A stretch of 8,345 nt of DNA from Alphaproteobacteria bacterium (GTDB lineage: Bacteria; Pseudomonadota; Alphaproteobacteria; Rhodobacterales; Rhodobacteraceae), in assembly GCA_030428025.1 (NCBI GenBank), contig JAUIBJ010000119.1:1-8345 (forward strand), read 5' to 3'. Position numbers and translations under genes: made by a program. The notes below the pieces were generated by a model. The model was not told the origin of the DNA. It saw only the letters and a program-made list of their open reading frames with translations, and did no database searches. Positions 6,177 through 8,345 of this stretch are shown here, one piece after another (within the stretch, counting starts at the first letter, position 1; every line of letters starts with the position of its first letter).

Positions 6177-7366
6177 TGGCGAACCTGCCCCGGAAAGACC
6201 TGTTCGACCTGCCCGAGGGGGTGATCTATCTCGACGGCAACTCTCTGGGGCCGCTGCCCCGGCATGTGCCGGCGCGCGTGGCCGAGGTGCTGCGCGCCGA
6301 ATGGGGGCAGGAACTGATCCGCGCGTGGAACAGCTGTGGCTGGATGGATCAGCCCGCCCGCGTGGGCAACCGCGTCGCCCGGCTGATCGGCGCGCCGGAG
6401 GGCTCTGTCGTGATGGGCGACACGCTGTCGATCAAGGTCTTCCAGGCGCTTTCCGCCGCGCTCGACATGCGGCCGGACCGGCGGGTTATCCTGTCGGACA
6501 GCGGCAATTTCCCAACCGACCTATATATGGCCGAGGGGCTGGTGTCGTTGAAGTCCGCCGGTTACGAGTTGCGGCTTGCCGAGCCCGAGGCGGTGGAGGC
6601 GGCAATCGACGAGCACGTCGCAGCGGTGATGCTGACCGAGGTCGATTACCGTTCCGGGCGGCGCCATGACATGACGGCGATCACCCGGGCAGCGCAGGCG
6701 GCCGGCGCGGTCATGATCTGGGATCTGGCCCATTCGGCCGGGGCGATGGAGGTGGATCTCGCCGGGTCGAACTGCGAATTTGCCGTGGGCTGCACCTACA
6801 AATATCTCAATGGCGGGCCCGGCGCACCGGCCTTCATCTATGTCCGCCCCGATCTGGCCGACAAGGCAAAGCCGGCGCTTTCCGGTTGGCTGGGGCACGA
6901 TGCGCCCTTCGCGTTCGAACTGGGCTATCGCCCGGCTCCGGGGATCGAACGGATGCGGGTCGGCACGCCGCCGGTGGTGCAGATGAGCGCGCTGGAGGCG
7001 GCGCTCGATGTCTGGGACGGGGTCGAGATGGCCGAGATCCGCGCGGCTTCGGTCGCGCTCTGCGAACAGTTCATCGCCGAGGCGGAGGCCGCCTGCCCGG
7101 CGCTGCGGCTGGTCAGCCCGCGCGAGGCCGCTCGGCGCGGCAGCCAGGTTTCTTTCGCCTTCGAGCACGGCTATGCGGCGATGCAGGCACTGATCGCGCG
7201 CGGCGTGATCGGCGATTTCCGCGCGCCGGATGTGATGCGCTTCGGCTTCATGCCGCTCTATCTAGACGAAGGCGATGTAAGCGCGGCGGTGGCGATTCTG
7301 GCCGATATTCTCGACAACCGCGCCTGGGACCGGCCGGAATACCGCCAGGCGAGCCGCGTCACCTGA
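6176..7366 (+). CDS. kynU: kynureninase
   Basis: The product is 396 aa, a fold-type I PLP enzyme that cleaves kynurenine to anthranilate and L-alanine. The N-terminal IYLDGNSLGPLP (17-28) is characteristic. SDSGNFPTDLYMAEG (107-121) contributes to the active site, and IWDLAHSAGA (181-190) holds Asp183, which pairs with the PLP ring nitrogen. CTYKYLNGGPGAPAF (206-220) carries the Schiff-base Lys209, and RVGTPPVVQMSALEAAL (261-277) follows. Length and motifs are complete, with no frameshift. The ATG at 6176 shares its A with the kynA stop (TGATG) and has GGAG 7 nt upstream; a TTG at 6152 in frame lies inside kynA and is not preferred. It is last in its operon and followed by an AT-rich inverted-repeat region. 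The anthranilate it yields is the presumed precursor for the divergent CoA-ester operon. Confidence 0.97.
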   Translation: MANLPRKDLFDLPEGVIYLDGNSLGPLPRHVPARVAEVLRAEWGQELIRAWNSCGWMDQPARVGNRVARLIGAPEGSVVMGDTLSIKVFQALSAALDMRPDRRVILSDSGNFPTDLYMAEGLVSLKSAGYELRLAEPEAVEAAIDEHVAAVMLTEVDYRSGRRHDMTAITRAAQAAGAVMIWDLAHSAGAMEVDLAGSNCEFAVGCTYKYLNGGPGAPAFIYVRPDLADKAKPALSGWLGHDAPFAFELGYRPAPGIERMRVGTPPVVQMSALEAALDVWDGVEMAEIRAASVALCEQFIAEAEAACPALRLVSPREAARRGSQVSFAFEHGYAAMQALIARGVIGDFRAPDVMRFGFMPLYLDEGDVSAAVAILADILDNRAWDRPEYRQASRVT

Positions 7367-7395
7367 AAACGATATGGCGATCCAGGATATCGTTT
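7367..7395. repeat. inverted repeat just after kynU, possible weak terminator
   Basis: AAACGATAT (7367-7375) and ATATCGTTT (7387-7395) form a perfect 9-bp inverted repeat around an 11-nt loop, starting at the base after the kynU stop. The stem has only two G-C pairs and no T tract follows, so as an intrinsic terminator it would be poor. Two other stems compete for the same bases: 7371-7379 with 7396-7405 (one bulge), and GATATCG (7386-7392) with CGATATC (7399-7405). It could act in a convergent terminator, as a processing site or as a protein site. Confidence 0.5.
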
Positions 7396-7446
7396 CGCCG
7401 ATATCATATCAAATTTCGACGAAAATTTCGTTGATTAGACGAAAAT
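7393..7446. repeat. cluster of TTTCG/CGAAA repeats in the convergent gap
   Basis: Five copies of one 5-base unit in either orientation lie at 7393-7397, 7414-7418, 7420-7424, 7426-7430 and 7440-7444; the middle three are exactly 6 bases apart and alternate in orientation. The longer word GACGAAAAT occurs twice (7418-7426 and 7438-7446), and AAATTTCG twice (7411-7418 and 7423-7430). The stretch is AT-rich within GC-rich DNA. No gene is present. It may help end transcription from both sides, or bind a protein. Confidence 0.5.
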
Positions 7447-7454
7447 GTCCCGAT

Positions 7455-8345
7455 TCAGGCGAAATCCACAAACCGATTGAAGGGCATCTCGCGCAGGCGG
7501 GTGCCGGTGGCGGCAAAGATTGCCCCGGCCAGCGCTGGCGCGGCGGGCGGCACCGGCGGCTCGCCGATGCCCCGGATAGCCGCACCGTTTTCCAGCCCTC
7601 GCACATGGATGTCGGGGCACTGGCCGATCCGCATCGCCTCGAAGGCGTCGAAATTCCGCTGCTCTGCCGCGCCGCCATCATAGGTGATCTCGCCCATCAT
7701 CGCATGGCTCAAGCCCCAGACGACCGCGCCCTGCACCTGATTGTCGAAATTCACCGGGTCGAGCACGACCCCGACCTCGGCCGCGACCCAAACGGTTTCC
7801 ACCCGGATGCCCGCCCCGGTGACGCTGACCTCGACCACCTCGGCACAAGGCACCCCGAAGCTTTCCACCAGCGCCACGCCGCGCCCGCGCCCGTCGCCCA
7901 GAACGCCGTTCCAGTCGGACATGTCGGCCACCGCCTCCAGCACCTTGCGGGCAGGGCCCGGGGGACAGAGCCGCAGCCGCTCTTCCATCGGATCAGCCCC
8001 GGCGGCGTGGATGAGTTCATCAAGCGCGGCGTTGTGGAAGAACCCGTTGGTGGAAGCCCCCACCGAGCGCCAGGAACTCACCGGCGCCAGCGCCGGCGCG
8101 CGATAACCGGTCACCCGGTGGTTGGGAATGGCCAGCGGCATATTCCACGCCCCGGCGACGATCTGGCTGTCCGGCCCCGGCACGGTCTGACCCTGCCGGC
8201 CCATCTGCGAGGCGATGACAGAGGGCATGGCGATGGAGAGGTCGAGCGTATCGACCCGGCCGCCCGCCACCTTTCCCCGCAGCCGCGCCATTGCGATCTG
8301 GCGGGGGTAGTCATGGGCCATGTCTTCTTCGCGGGAATAGGTCAG
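7455..8345 (-). CDS. xanthine dehydrogenase-family molybdopterin-binding subunit (isoquinoline 1-oxidoreductase beta-like), C-terminal part
   Basis: The open frame runs off the right edge, leaving the last 296 residues of a protein whose family is usually over 700 aa. The visible part begins LTYSREEDMAHDYPRQ. It contains NHRVTGYRAPALAPVSSWRS (residues 75-94), then SVGASTNGFF (94-103) and LDELIHAAGADPMEERL (108-124), all typical of isoquinoline 1-oxidoreductase beta (IorB)-like subunits. GIGEPPVPPAAPAL (259-272) has the family's essential active-site glutamate, Glu262 in this fragment. Such enzymes carry molybdenum-molybdopterin cytosine dinucleotide and hydroxylate N-heteroaromatics or oxidise aldehydes, with electrons passed to a [2Fe-2S] partner. 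The segment around 126-135 looks short, with PPGPARKVLEAV directly after LRLC. The gene converges on kynU and may have no link to tryptophan use. A methionine at 8321 is internal, since the frame stays open and homologous beyond it. Confidence 0.88.
   Translation of the reverse strand: MTYSREEDMAHDYPRQIAMARLRGKVAGGRVDTLDLSIAMPSVIASQMGRQGQTVPGPDSQIVAGAWNMPLAIPNHRVTGYRAPALAPVSSWRSVGASTNGFFHNAALDELIHAAGADPMEERLRLCPPGPARKVLEAVADMSDWNGVLGDGRGRGVALVESFGVPCAEVVEVSVTGAGIRVETVWVAAEVGVVLDPVNFDNQVQGAVVWGLSHAMMGEITYDGGAAEQRNFDAFEAMRIGQCPDIHVRGLENGAAIRGIGEPPVPPAAPALAGAIFAATGTRLREMPFNRFVDFA

Noticed and set aside
7455..8321. The molybdopterin subunit as a complete 288-residue gene starting at 8321
   Set aside because: The frame stays open to the window edge, with family-like sequence before that methionine. 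The N-terminal half of the family is missing, so this is an edge cut and not a short gene.

Overview
The window is GC-rich DNA with very tight gene packing. The protein sequences resemble those of Alphaproteobacteria of the Rhodobacteraceae/Roseobacter type; this is inferred from protein style and codon use, not from a marker gene. It carries a catabolic locus for tryptophan and anthranilate: two divergently transcribed, translationally coupled operons that share one AT-rich control region. A third, unrelated-looking gene converges on the right-hand operon.

Right-hand operon (+ strand, 4537-7366): an alpha/beta-hydrolase-type kynurenine formamidase, tryptophan 2,3-dioxygenase (kynA) and kynureninase (kynU). 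Together these convert L-tryptophan through N-formylkynurenine and kynurenine to anthranilate plus alanine. The junctions are a 4-nt ATGA overlap and a 1-nt TGATG overlap.

Left-hand operon (- strand, 4401 down to 1 and beyond): a bifunctional 2-aminobenzoyl-CoA (or salicylyl-CoA) monooxygenase/reductase, an SDR dehydrogenase, a MarR-type regulator, a crotonase-fold protein lacking both standard catalytic glutamates, and the first 32 codons of an acyl-CoA dehydrogenase. Every junction overlaps (4, 4, 8 and 1 nt). This looks like the aerobic CoA-thioester route for anthranilate: the ring is hydroxylated and reduced as a CoA ester, then processed by beta-oxidation-like steps. The anthranilate-CoA ligase that this route needs is not in the window and may lie beyond the left edge.

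Between the operons (4402-4536) is an AT-rich patch with a perfect 16-bp palindrome (4475-4490), an extra copy of its TTCAAGC half-site 14 bp away, and weak candidate promoters facing both ways. It is the obvious candidate operator for the MarR protein encoded in the left operon, which would let one regulator tune both halves of the pathway.

Right end: an 88-bp AT-rich convergent gap (7367-7454) full of short inverted repeats, then the C-terminal 296 residues of a xanthine-dehydrogenase-family molybdopterin-binding subunit resembling isoquinoline 1-oxidoreductase beta (- strand, cut by the window edge).

I saw no tRNA, rRNA, CRISPR, insertion sequence or attachment site. The enzymes are of known families. 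The less ordinary points are the linkage of both pathway halves, the putative shared operator, the atypical crotonase, the AFMID-type formamidase and the repeat-dense convergent gap.
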